21,282 nucleotides of DNA from Candidatus Bathyarchaeota archaeon (GCA_026014905.1 JAOZHK010000173.1:1-21282), one strand, 5' to 3'; positions 7,091 through 14,738 are shown, counted from the first letter of the stretch. Program-made: numbers and translations. The notes: generated by a model not told the origin, from the sequence alone.

Positions 7091-8836
7091 GTGTACTCTG
7101 TGGAAAAAATAATCCGAATCGATATGACTGACCTCAAAACAAAAGTCGAAAAAGTACCAAAGAAATACAAAGAAAAGGGTGGAAGATGGCTAACAAGCAG
7201 CCTCATTAAAGATGAAGTTGATCCAACCTGCCATCCTCTCGGACCAAATAACAAACTAATCTTCGCCCCAGGAATCGTCACTGGAGCAAATGCACCAAGT
7301 TCAGGACGTCTCTCTGTAGGCGGTAAATCACCTCTTACAGGAGGAATCAAAGAAGCAAACGCAGGAACGCCTTTCAGTCAAATATTGGCAAAGTTAGATG
7401 TCAAAGCCATTATCTTAGAAGGGAAACCAAAGGATAACAAATTTTGGGTAATAAAGTTCGATAAAGACGGAGTGAATTTCGAATCAGCTAATAATTATCT
7501 CGGGAAAGGTCTCTATGAAGCGTATCCACTTGTATTTGATAAATACGGGAAAAAAGTGGGAATCGCTGGAATCGGAGTAGCTGGCGAGATGCTAATGACA
7601 AATGCTGGTGTCTGTTTCAATGATATTGATAACAGACCAAGCAGATACGCTGGTAGAGGCGGTCTAGGTGCTGTGATGGGTAGTAAAGGAGTCAAGTTTA
7701 TTGTACTTGATGATAAAGGCACTCAACCAATCAAGCCCCAAAATCGAGACATGTTCAATGAAGGCCGTAAAAAACTGACAGCAGCTATCACAACTAACGC
7801 AATTACTAAAAAAGGTGGGATGCTTAACTCACTGGGAACAGCAGCTTTAGTGAATGTCGTTAACGAAGCTGGAGGGTTACCTACACGAAACTTCAGTGAA
7901 GGACGATTTGAAGGAGCAGCCACTACATCAGGCGAAGCAATCGCGGAAGCAGTTAAAGCCAGAGGAGGAAAAGGGATGACCGGACATGCTTGTCACCCCG
8001 GATGCATCATTCAATGTAGTAATGTCTACCCGAAGTTAGATGGATCAGAACACGTTTCTTGTATCGAATACGAATCCACTTGGGCATTTGGAGCAAACTG
8101 TGGTATTGACAATCTTGATGACATCGCTGAGATGATATGGCAATGTAACGACTATGGCCTAGACACGATCGAAGGCGGAGGTGCCATGGCAGTCGCCATG
8201 GAAGGCGGGTTAGCTAATTTCGGAGATGGAAAGAAAGCTATAGAACTCATGAAGGAAATAAAGAAAGGATCCGTACTTGGAAAAGCTCTTGGATGTGGAG
8301 CAGCAACGATAGGCAAAGTGCTGGGCGTTACCAGAATTCCTGGCGCTAAAGGCCAAAACATGCCTGCATATGAACCACGCGCAATCAAAGGCATAGGGAT
8401 AACATATGCGACATCACCAATGGGCGCGGATCATACCGCTGGATACACTATTGCACCTGAGATCGCGGGTGTAACGGGTAAACTGGATCCACTTGACCCT
8501 GATAAAGCTGCGGTATCAAAAGCGTTCCAAGACCTCACTGCTTTTGTCGATGCAACGGGATACTGCTTATTCGTCACTTTTGCCACGGCAGAAGATTCTG
8601 AGGCATTCCAAGGACTGATAGACACCTGCAACGCAATTTTAGGTACAAATTGGACCAACGATGACGTACTTGCTATTGGGCGAAAAATCATCGATGTTGA
8701 GAGAGCCTTCAATGCAGCGGCAGGTTTCACTCAGAACGACGATCGTCTTCCTGAATTTATGAAGTATGAAAAGCTTCCTCCTCACAACCATGTATTCGAT
8801 GTACCTGATGATGCTCTAGACAAAGTTCATGGATAA
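7091..8836 (+). CDS. aor: Aldehyde ferredoxin oxidoreductase (probable tungsten enzyme)
   Basis: Oxidises aldehydes to carboxylic acids with ferredoxin, using a bis-pterin tungsten cofactor and one [4Fe-4S] cluster. The start YSVEKIIRIDMT corresponds to the family's G-Y-x-x-K-I-L-R-V-D-L-T opening, so GTG 7091 is kept. APGIVTGANAPSSGRLSVGG and SPLTGGIKEANAG are family pterin-domain motifs, as is RYAGRGGLGAVMGSKGVK. Probable cluster ligands are Cys301, Cys305, Cys309 (ACHPGCIIQCSN) and Cys492 (DATGYCLF). SPMGADHTAG carries His448, matching the active-site His region. The 581 residues fit the family. The cysteine spacing is C-x3-C-x3-C where the Pyrococcus enzyme has C-x2-C-x3-C. Two MoaD-like genes follow, fitting pterin cofactor supply. 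The substrate cannot be read from the sequence; aldehydes from amino-acid fermentation are likely. Confidence 0.93.
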   Translation: MYSVEKIIRIDMTDLKTKVEKVPKKYKEKGGRWLTSSLIKDEVDPTCHPLGPNNKLIFAPGIVTGANAPSSGRLSVGGKSPLTGGIKEANAGTPFSQILAKLDVKAIILEGKPKDNKFWVIKFDKDGVNFESANNYLGKGLYEAYPLVFDKYGKKVGIAGIGVAGEMLMTNAGVCFNDIDNRPSRYAGRGGLGAVMGSKGVKFIVLDDKGTQPIKPQNRDMFNEGRKKLTAAITTNAITKKGGMLNSLGTAALVNVVNEAGGLPTRNFSEGRFEGAATTSGEAIAEAVKARGGKGMTGHACHPGCIIQCSNVYPKLDGSEHVSCIEYESTWAFGANCGIDNLDDIAEMIWQCNDYGLDTIEGGGAMAVAMEGGLANFGDGKKAIELMKEIKKGSVLGKALGCGAATIGKVLGVTRIPGAKGQNMPAYEPRAIKGIGITYATSPMGADHTAGYTIAPEIAGVTGKLDPLDPDKAAVSKAFQDLTAFVDATGYCLFVTFATAEDSEAFQGLIDTCNAILGTNWTNDDVLAIGRKIIDVERAFNAAAGFTQNDDRLPEFMKYEKLPPHNHVFDVPDDALDKVHG

Positions 8837-8871
8837 ACCTATTTCCTTCCCCCCTCTTTTTATCAAATATT

Positions 8872-9150
8872 ATGATTGAAGTACATCTGTATGGAAAATT
8901 ACGAAAATACGCTGAACAGAAATCGCCCTTACGGGAGTCCGTAATTTTTGTTAAAGTCCTTGAAGATGACTCCATCCAAAATATTGTTGATAGATTGGAG
9001 ATACCATTTAACGAGTTGAGTACTACAATTTTTCTTAACGGTGAGTACTCAGGTTTACATAGAAAAGTCAAAGATAAGGACAGATTAGCATTATTTCCTG
9101 ATAACATGATACTTGCTTATCGCCAGTATTTCAAGAGGATTGATCAATAA
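8872..9150 (+). CDS. MoaD/ThiS-like ubiquitin-fold protein without terminal Gly-Gly
   Basis: A 92-residue protein resembling the MoaD sulfur-carrier fold: IEVHLYGKLRKYAEQK as the first beta hairpin, SIQNIVDRLEIP as the helix, FLNGEY as a central strand and DKDRLALFP at the place where MoaD proteins read D-x-V-x-x-x-P-P. Where a carrier would end in PPVAGG, this one continues as DNMILAYRQYFKRIDQ, so it cannot be C-terminally activated in the usual way. It shares this layout with the next gene (tandem paralogues), with which it overlaps by one base (TAATG). It lies 35 bases after the oxidoreductase, across a pyrimidine-rich gap, with no visible Shine-Dalgarno. A structural or regulatory partner is possible; no function is established. 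Confidence 0.75.
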   Translation: MIEVHLYGKLRKYAEQKSPLRESVIFVKVLEDDSIQNIVDRLEIPFNELSTTIFLNGEYSGLHRKVKDKDRLALFPDNMILAYRQYFKRIDQ

Positions 9151-9389
9151 TGATTGATATTGAGCTGCGGTTATTTGGGAATCTAAGAAAATATTTAGAT
9201 GTTAAATTAGGTGAAGGATATGATTTGAAGATTGAGAACGGTTCAACTATTCGAACTGTCATTTCCTTGTTAGAAATCCCGGTGAATGAAACGAAGATTA
9301 TTCTTGTTAATGGTAGACCTAAAGAACTTGACGACGTTCTATCTAATAGCGATAGACTGGCAATCTTTCCACCTGTTGCGGGTGGTTAA
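9150..9389 (+). CDS. moaD: MoaD/ThiS family sulfur-carrier protein (ubiquitin-like, ends in Gly-Gly)
   Basis: A 79-residue ubiquitin-fold protein: IELRLFGNLRKYLDV, helix STIRTVISLLEIP, strand IILVNGRP, then SDRLAIFPPVAGG with the exposed C-terminal Gly-Gly that is adenylated and thiocarboxylated in MoaD, ThiS, TtuB and archaeal SAMP proteins. Next to an aldehyde oxidoreductase the expected job is sulfur donation in tungsten or molybdenum pterin synthesis. A role as sulfur donor for tRNA thiolation, or as a protein modifier, is also possible, since a TtuA/Ncs6-like gene lies convergently 85 bases away. The ATG overlaps the stop of the preceding paralogue by one base, so the pair is probably translationally coupled. 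Confidence 0.88.
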   Translation: MIDIELRLFGNLRKYLDVKLGEGYDLKIENGSTIRTVISLLEIPVNETKIILVNGRPKELDDVLSNSDRLAIFPPVAGG

Positions 9390-9474
9390 CATCACATTTC
9401 ATTCGAGCGATATGCAGCACATTTCTTCCTCCCAGAGATGATAAACGCAAAACGGGTGATACTCGTACAATGAA

Positions 9475-10407
9475 TTAACATGCATGATGGAGAGCTTGTA
9501 GAAGAGTACACGCACGACAAGTCAGATTAGTTGTAGGCTCTCCACACACATTACAGTTAGCTAATGTATTCAAGGAAGGTTTCGGCTGATTTGAAATAAG
9601 TTTCATAAAATTACGGTAGGTACTATATTTAATTCCTGGATGATTGTATTCCAGTTGGTTGAGAAATTCACGGATATTATTGCGCATTGAACTGCTTTGA
9701 TATGGGCACGGTAGAGTCTGAAATGATAGATCGTTAAAATGTGCGTAAAGAGCGATTTCTCGTTCTAATATTTCGCTAAATGGTTTGACTTTTTGTACAA
9801 AGCCAGGGATTTTTTCAAGGACAGGGCGTATTGCTGATAGACTTTTGAGATCGCCTCTGAGAATACTTAAGAACATAGATTGTATTTCATCATCGAGATT
9901 ATGGGCGAGGATAAGTTTCGAGGCATTGATTCGTTTGGCGGCGAGATTTAAGGCCTTGCGTCGAAGGATTCCACAGAAGGAGCACAGTGATATTTGACGC
10001 TGTGCTTGTGGCCTTTCTGCAAGCTGATCAATGGAAATATCAAATAATTGCAGAAAAGAGAAGCGATGAAGAGGAACGTTGAAGCGTTCACAGCTAAGCT
10101 GGGCTAATCGAATTGCTTCTTGACGGTACTGGTGGATGCCTTCATCTATGAATATGGCTGAGAGCTGGGCATTGGGATATTGACGTTCAATGGAATACAA
10201 CACGTGTAGTAACGCTGTACTGTCTTTTCCACCAGATAGTGCTAAAGCAATATGGTCGTGAGGGCGTAACATTTTGTGTCGCGAGATGGTATGACGTGTT
10301 AATTGCTCAATAGATTTGGTGAAACAATCACGACAGAACCGTTCACCCGAATAGCGGCGATGGTAAACTGCATTTCGGTGACAGAATGAGCAATTCACAG
10401 AACCCAC
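9475..10407 (-). CDS. ttuA: TtuA/Ncs6-type tRNA 2-thiolation enzyme
   Basis: ATP-dependent tRNA thiolase (PP-loop, COG0037) that adenylates a uridine and replaces its oxygen with sulfur taken from a ubiquitin-like carrier. The N-terminal zinc site is C6-x2-C9 with C25-x2-C28; the PP-loop is SGGKDST at 58-64; the likely Fe-S cysteines are C142, C145 (SLCSFCGILRRKA) and C234 (TLPCPYQ); the C-terminal zinc site is C285-x2-C288 with C297-x2-C300. This full set is typical of TtuA/Ncs6. Whether it acts on U54 (TtuA) or wobble U34 (Ncs6) cannot be told by eye. The start is GTG 10407, two bases after the upstream gene's stop; GTG 10398 is an alternative. It is the last gene of a minus-strand run. Confidence 0.9.
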   Translation of the reverse strand: MGSVNCSFCHRNAVYHRRYSGERFCRDCFTKSIEQLTRHTISRHKMLRPHDHIALALSGGKDSTALLHVLYSIERQYPNAQLSAIFIDEGIHQYRQEAIRLAQLSCERFNVPLHRFSFLQLFDISIDQLAERPQAQRQISLCSFCGILRRKALNLAAKRINASKLILAHNLDDEIQSMFLSILRGDLKSLSAIRPVLEKIPGFVQKVKPFSEILEREIALYAHFNDLSFQTLPCPYQSSSMRNNIREFLNQLEYNHPGIKYSTYRNFMKLISNQPKPSLNTLANCNVCGEPTTNLTCRACTLLQALHHAC

Positions 10408-10409
10408 TT

Positions 10410-11549
10410 CTAGATTGGAGTTAATCCATAAGTCACTAGCGTTAATGCGATATTTGATGCGAGAAGCGAGAGTGAAGCTCCATTAATGAGGTAACGAATG
10501 GGTTTGTGATATTTTTGCGTTTTCTCCTGAATAATCGAGGAGAGGTACGCTTCGCCATCTAATGGGAAGAGAGGTAACATATTGAAGACGGCAAGATTAA
10601 TCATGAGAAGAGAAATCCAGTACAGGGTAAGGTTGAAGTGATATGTAAACTCTGGTGAGACGTCGCCGATACGTAAAGCAAAGTAATCTACGAGGTTAGA
10701 AATGCCCATTATTCCACGGCTTGTATTTGTTGGGCTGGGCATGGTGGTGAGCAATTGGGTTCCAGCACTGGTATCAACAATGAGGGAATCTCCTGGCTGT
10801 ACGTTATTCATGACATGTGTTAGGTCTACTAGGTTATTGATTCGGGTGTTATTGATCTGTAATAAAACTTCCCATGGTCGTATTCCGGCAGCATAAGCTG
10901 CACCTCCTTCATCGACATTCATGATCAATACTCCAGAATTGGGTATGAAGATACTTGTTGCGATCAGGGTGACAATTAAGCCAAAGACGAGATTTGCAAG
11001 GGAACCTGAGGCTAGGAGCCTTAGTTTAGAGAGAAGCCGTGACTTGAGAAATACGTCTTCATCAGGCTCCACAAAACCGCCAAACGTGATGGGGGCTAAG
11101 ATAATTCCGGCGCTTTTTACTGCGATCTTCTCGAGTGAAGCCACCACGCCGTGACTAATCTCATGCACTGTTATCGCGAAGCCAATAGCGATAAGGAGAT
11201 AAGGAAACCATCGGAGACTAATCGTGATCCCAGGTAGAAGAGGAAAGATCGCTTGGGCTTGTTGAGGAACGAAGAGAAACTTGAAAAGGTTATTGCCTAA
11301 GATGTAGATAGCTAACATGATCTCACCGACAGCTGTAACGACCCCGATATTCGAGGCCACTCTCCAGAATTGAGGGTGCTTTGAAGCAGTATTTTGGAGA
11401 AAGTTGTTGAGAAGTTGGGTTTTATAGGTTAAATATAAGGGCGCCACTTCGATGTTATATTTCTCTACTGGTAGATATTGACTCACGAGGTAAAGCAGAA
11501 CCCAACCGATCATTAAAAAAAGAAGAATATTCAATGGATCCAGTAACAT
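10410..11549 (-). CDS. M50 (site-2-type) membrane zinc metalloprotease with PDZ domain
   Basis: Intramembrane protease. From ATG 11549 it has 379 residues. The hydrophobic N-terminus LLDPLNILLFLMIGWVLLYL is a membrane anchor. The zinc motif HEISH (H129, E130, H133) lies in a membrane segment, and the third ligand is D331 in NMLPLFPLDGE, the classical M50 second motif. Between them, residues of about 200-265 form a PDZ-like domain (GGAAYAAGIRPWEVLLQINN). Several other hydrophobic segments are visible. ATG 11549 is preferred over an upstream start at 11606 because AAAGGGA stands five bases before it and the extra 19 residues are polar. Substrates in archaea are mostly unknown; membrane-anchored regulators are the usual guess. 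Confidence 0.92.
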   Translation of the reverse strand: MLLDPLNILLFLMIGWVLLYLVSQYLPVEKYNIEVAPLYLTYKTQLLNNFLQNTASKHPQFWRVASNIGVVTAVGEIMLAIYILGNNLFKFLFVPQQAQAIFPLLPGITISLRWFPYLLIAIGFAITVHEISHGVVASLEKIAVKSAGIILAPITFGGFVEPDEDVFLKSRLLSKLRLLASGSLANLVFGLIVTLIATSIFIPNSGVLIMNVDEGGAAYAAGIRPWEVLLQINNTRINNLVDLTHVMNNVQPGDSLIVDTSAGTQLLTTMPSPTNTSRGIMGISNLVDYFALRIGDVSPEFTYHFNLTLYWISLLMINLAVFNMLPLFPLDGEAYLSSIIQEKTQKYHKPIRYLINGASLSLLASNIALTLVTYGLTPI

Positions 11550-11608
11550 GACAATCCCTTTGATGCTACAACGTGTCGGGCACTTTCTTAAGGTCCTCAT
11601 CAGCAAGG

Positions 11609-11616
11609 CTTAAAAA
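11609..11616 (-). promoter_or_regulatory. Candidate TATA box for the membrane protease gene
   Basis: Read on the minus strand, the 106-base gap contains TTTTTAAG preceded by the A-rich AGAAAAAGA, a good TATA plus BRE-like arrangement. A start site about 25 bases downstream (near 11585) leaves a 35-base leader with AAAGGGA before ATG 11549. It supports the internal start choice and suggests that the protease and thiolase genes form their own transcript. Confidence 0.4.
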
Positions 11617-11655
11617 TCTTTTTCTATCCTCGTTCGCAAAGAAATAGAGATTACG

Positions 11656-12360
11656 TTATTTCTTACGTCTTAGACGCCGTTTCACAATGGGATTTGTGTC
11701 TGCGAGTCGCTTTAACACTTCTTCAAAGACTTCCCCCTCGAGTAAATCGTGGGATAACATGATTCCGGTTCGTCCAATTTCTTCACGTCGAGTTAACACT
11801 CGAATGCGTTGGTGGACAAGTGCTAGTTTGACACCGATGATTTTAGCAACCTCCGCTTCGTATCCTTGGATGGGGGATTCGTCATGTCCTGGGGGTGTTG
11901 GTTGTATGAGCATTAATCGTTTAGTGCAACCAGGCACTCGTGTTCCAAGAAGTAAGTCGTTAAGAGAGATTAGTCCACCAAATTTATAAAATTCTGATTC
12001 AAGAGACCGAAGGGGGAATAATGGTAAACTGATACACTGCTGATGCAAGGGATCGAGGTAGAAATGGGCTTTAGGAGTGAGATTGGGTGTAGCTTGCGTA
12101 ATTCGACGCTGATAGATAGAAATATCTTCCCCAGCTAATGCGAGTTCAACTCGTGTCGAAGATACGGGAGTGAGAAGAATGATGTCAACATCACTTTGAG
12201 AGCGGATGTCACCGCGGGCTACACTCCCATAAAGTCCTGAAACGAGATTGTGTTCAGTTAGTATCTTCATGAGCGAGATAGCGGTTTTACGTAATCGAGT
12301 TAATTGTGCCCAGTGAGCAACAGTGTAGCTCACAGAATATTTCGTCCCGGAGAAAGTCAT
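11656..12360 (-). CDS. Nucleotidyltransferase-domain protein
   Basis: Pol-beta-superfamily (minimal) nucleotidyltransferase fold. After an N-terminal helix the signature YGSVARGDIRSQSDVDIILL gives the G-S-x-x-R-G loop and the two metal-binding aspartates (SDVD) at about residues 44-63. The rest (about 234 residues total) has IMLSHDLLEGEVFEEVLKRL near the end and finishes in a basic tail, RRLRRKK, that could bind nucleic acid. It resembles uncharacterised archaeal predicted nucleotidyltransferases; the substrate is unknown. It starts 15 bases after pelota stops, so the two are probably co-transcribed, hinting at RNA or translation-linked work, but that is inference. Confidence 0.8.
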   Translation of the reverse strand: MTFSGTKYSVSYTVAHWAQLTRLRKTAISLMKILTEHNLVSGLYGSVARGDIRSQSDVDIILLTPVSSTRVELALAGEDISIYQRRITQATPNLTPKAHFYLDPLHQQCISLPLFPLRSLESEFYKFGGLISLNDLLLGTRVPGCTKRLMLIQPTPPGHDESPIQGYEAEVAKIIGVKLALVHQRIRVLTRREEIGRTGIMLSHDLLEGEVFEEVLKRLADTNPIVKRRLRRKK

Positions 12361-12375
12361 GTACGCATCACGTCG

Positions 12376-13458
12376 TTATATTAGGTCGATAGCGTATCGG
12401 AGTTGAGCTGCGATACCTCCAAGGCCTAACAGCTGTTCTCCTGCCTCATGTTGGTGTCCAATGATCATGACATGTCCACCCATGCTTTCAGCTTGTCGGA
12501 GAAGCGCTTCGAGATCTCGTCGTTTCAAAGGATCTACTTCACGAAGGAGTTTCGAAGAGATCAGGATGGAGTTCACTGCACCATACTCAACGGCTTTTTG
12601 AACAGCGTGCAACCCGTATGTCACTGTCTCGGGGTTATTTCCTAGTCGATGTAACAACGCGCTGATCGCTTTACTCTCTTCAACGATCCTTACTCGTTTT
12701 GTGGCTTTGTCTAAGACGCCACTTCGGAGGGCTTCTTTAATTCCGCCAACTCCTCCACTGCTTGCTGAGCCTACTACTGTAATTTGCTTAAAGAGACGTG
12801 GATGTCGTGATTTGAGGTACTTAACGAGTGCATTTTTAATAAATCCAGGGCCAATAATTGCGAGAAAAGCTTCATCGATCCTTTTTTGAGTTTTCAAAAT
12901 GCTGACAATCGAGTTAAAATACTTTTGTAGAGCTTTTTCTCGCTTCCCGATCTCGCGTTTTCTTGGTAGATTTCCCGCGATGTCGGTAATAATATCTAAA
13001 TTATTTTGACTTAGGAGTGCAATACTACACTCATCATCGTCAACCGCTAAAATATAGATAGGAGGAGTCTTCCATTGTCCGGATCGATTAACCAGTTCAA
13101 GATCATGGCGATACCAATGATCTTTTATTAAAGTAAACGAGCGTTTTAACGTTAGAGTGATAGTGTGATGACTTCCTTTCACCGCATATTTTTCGGGAGC
13201 CTCAATAATGATTCCCGTGACTCGTAAGTTACCACTCAGTGTCCGAAACGCAGTTTTTTCAACAGCGATACCAAGGAACATTGGAAGTCGTTTTCCCTCT
13301 GTAGGTCGTGTTCCATCAGTTTCAATTTTTATTACACGACTGGTCTTCGCATAAAGCTTGTCTCCCGTCTGAATAAGATTATAAAGTGTCCAGAGATCAT
13401 CAGGATCTTGTGGAATAAGTGTCATCGCACCCTTTTTCTCGTCAAAAACATATTTCAC
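12376..13458 (-). CDS. pelA: mRNA surveillance protein pelota (Dom34 homologue)
   Basis: Paralogue of release factor aRF1 that enters the A site of stalled ribosomes and, with aEF1A/ABCE1, promotes subunit splitting. The N-terminal SmD-like domain is recognisable from DPDDLWTLYNLIQTGDKLYAKTSR-type sequence through about residue 130 (shown here in part as PDDLWTLYNLI and GDKLYA). The middle domain has IIGPGFIKNALVKYL, the family's P-G-F-x-K stretch, and GSASSGGVGGIKEAL. The C-terminal eRF1_3 domain has VTYGLHAVQKAVEYGAV and ends at EAGEQLLGLGGIAAQLRY. No GGQ motif is present, as expected for pelota. The start is GTG 13458; no clear Shine-Dalgarno precedes it. The 360-residue length is normal. 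Confidence 0.95.
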   Translation of the reverse strand: MKYVFDEKKGAMTLIPQDPDDLWTLYNLIQTGDKLYAKTSRVIKIETDGTRPTEGKRLPMFLGIAVEKTAFRTLSGNLRVTGIIIEAPEKYAVKGSHHTITLTLKRSFTLIKDHWYRHDLELVNRSGQWKTPPIYILAVDDDECSIALLSQNNLDIITDIAGNLPRKREIGKREKALQKYFNSIVSILKTQKRIDEAFLAIIGPGFIKNALVKYLKSRHPRLFKQITVVGSASSGGVGGIKEALRSGVLDKATKRVRIVEESKAISALLHRLGNNPETVTYGLHAVQKAVEYGAVNSILISSKLLREVDPLKRRDLEALLRQAESMGGHVMIIGHQHEAGEQLLGLGGIAAQLRYAIDLI

Positions 13459-13550
13459 ATTTGCATCTATCCAAGCCAGCTAGAGTAATAGTGTGTATTG
13501 TCTTCCCATAAGTAATATTGTTTACGGGCTATTGATTAACATGCGTTTAC

Positions 13551-13560
13551 CTTATAAAAG
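13551..13560. promoter_or_regulatory. Near-palindromic TATA element between two divergent genes
   Basis: CTTATAAAAG sits in the 163-base gap between pelota (minus) and the acetyltransferase (plus). Read on either strand it gives a good TATA box (TTATAAAA or TTTTATAA). Start sites about 25 bases away would lie near 13583 (plus) and 13527 (minus), giving leaders of about 40-60 and 70 bases. It may serve one gene or both. Confidence 0.45.
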
Positions 13561-13621
13561 ATCTTCAATTAACTACCATTCCATGTTGAAGTGAAAAATG
13601 AAAAGGAATTAAATGGTTTGA

Positions 13622-14086
13622 TTGCTGTTGTTATACTTGGTTAATGTGATCAGACAGGCTAACATTGAAGACCTTAACGATGTTCATGATATTGAAGCCG
13701 TTTCTTTTAAAGATCCGTATCCTAAAGGATTTCTCAAGGCTCTTTTTCAAATCTACCCTGAGACATCTTTTGTTGCCATGAAGAATGATCAAGTTATCGG
13801 ATATATCATCGCGTCTTCCGATCGAGGAGATGGCCACCTCATATCAATTGCTGTTCATCCACGAGAACGGAGACAGAAAGTAGGACAAGCTCTCATAAAC
13901 AAACTTCTTGCGATTCTTCATAGGCAAAAAGTTACACTCCTTCGGTTAGAAGTTAGAAAATCAAACCAAATTGCTCACATATTTTATCAAAAGTTAGGTT
14001 TCGAGTTTTCACATGTGATTCCACAATACTATTGTGATGAGGACGGATGGGTGTTCTACAAAACAGTGGAGAGAGCTGTCAGCTAA
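13622..14086 (+). CDS. GNAT-family N-acetyltransferase, RimI-like
   Basis: Acetyl-CoA-dependent acetyltransferase. IRQANIEDLNDVHDIEAVSF is the typical RimI-like opening followed by DPYPKGFL; FVAMKNDQVIGYIIAS is strand beta4; SIAVHPRERRQKVGQALI carries the pyrophosphate-binding R/Q-x-x-G-x-A motif; LRLEVRKSNQIAHIFYQKLGFE is the C-terminal GNAT motif, ending in QYYCDEDGWVFYK. This pattern fits protein N-terminal (Ard1/RimI-like) acetyltransferases of archaea. The start is uncertain: TTG 13622 gives 154 residues, while GTG 13646 would begin exactly at the conserved IRQAN. A stronger-looking ATG at 13613 in the same frame is cut off by TGA 13619-13621. Confidence 0.88.
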   Translation: MLLLYLVNVIRQANIEDLNDVHDIEAVSFKDPYPKGFLKALFQIYPETSFVAMKNDQVIGYIIASSDRGDGHLISIAVHPRERRQKVGQALINKLLAILHRQKVTLLRLEVRKSNQIAHIFYQKLGFEFSHVIPQYYCDEDGWVFYKTVERAVS

Positions 14087-14147
14087 TTAGCAAACCTTTA
14101 AAAATAGTAATAGAAAATGTTCTTGTTCAATCTGAGGAGAATATGAG

Positions 14148-14627
14148 TTGAAACCGATCCCATGGAATCATGTTCATGATTGGACTTGTATTCGTTGTGG
14201 GAGTTGTTGCAAATATACGGTGCAACTCACCACGTTTGAATGGCTGAAATTGACGCAGCAATACGGGTTTCGCATAGCTAACAATCGCCTGGATGGCTTT
14301 TATCTGCGCAAAACCGTTGATAATAGATGCCCCTTTCTATACACATCATATAAAGGACACATGTGTGGTCTACAACGCATAAAACCTCTAGCATGTAAAC
14401 TGTGGCCTTTCCGAGTTCGCAGCGAACCCCTCGTTAAAGGACAAAGAGATGGGTATTTCCGTTATCATAATCATGCGTTCTTTGTCTATGTTAATCCGCA
14501 GTGTCCTGGTATCACATATGGAAAGCCGACTCAAGCGTTTCAAACCAAGATTTTACCTGAATTTCTCGACATTCGGCTTGGTACTCAACACAGACAATTC
14601 TACACAACAGCAAAAGCTCCTAGATAG
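14148..14627 (+). CDS. YkgJ-type cysteine-cluster protein
   Basis: Member of the YkgJ/UPF0153 family, believed to bind zinc or an iron-sulfur cluster; biochemical role unknown. The pattern is C14-x2-C17-x2-C20-C21 (TCIRCGSCC), then C61-P-F-L, C73 and C83 in the stretch RIKPLACKLWPFRV, matching the family's later Pro-x-x-Cys-x-x-x-Pro-Phe element; another Cys follows in NPQCPG. The length, 159 residues, is normal. It starts with TTG 14148, supported by GAGGAG at 14134-14139 with eight bases of spacing; an ATG at 14143 in another frame meets a stop after one more codon. It follows the acetyltransferase by about 60 bases. Confidence 0.82.
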   Translation: MKPIPWNHVHDWTCIRCGSCCKYTVQLTTFEWLKLTQQYGFRIANNRLDGFYLRKTVDNRCPFLYTSYKGHMCGLQRIKPLACKLWPFRVRSEPLVKGQRDGYFRYHNHAFFVYVNPQCPGITYGKPTQAFQTKILPEFLDIRLGTQHRQFYTTAKAPR

Positions 14628-14688
14628 GAACCTGGCTTAGTTAGCCTGAAAATATTAGAGCAATAACCTTAGAAGTTAGCTGGTTCTC

Positions 14689-14696
14689 TATATAAC
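14689..14696 (+). promoter_or_regulatory. Candidate TATA box for the metallo-hydrolase gene
   Basis: CTATATAA lies 43 bases before the ATG at 14739; initiation about 25 bases downstream would leave a leader of about 20 bases. Upstream in the same gap a small hairpin, GGCT-TAGTT-AGCC (about 14635-14647), follows the preceding gene but lacks a strong T-run. Confidence 0.35.
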
Positions 14697-14738
14697 CTAC
14701 ATCCTAAATCATGTAAGAAACTATGGTGAAATAGATTA

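Noticed and set aside
6970..7131. 53-codon plus-strand ORF overlapping the start of the aldehyde oxidoreductase
   Set aside because: It is out of frame with the conserved N-terminus, lacks a ribosome site, and has no recognisable pattern.
14143..14151. ATG-AGT-TGA mini-ORF overlapping the TTG start of the cysteine-cluster gene
   Set aside because: GAGGAG is spaced ideally for the TTG (eight bases) and only three bases from this ATG, so the ATG is probably incidental.
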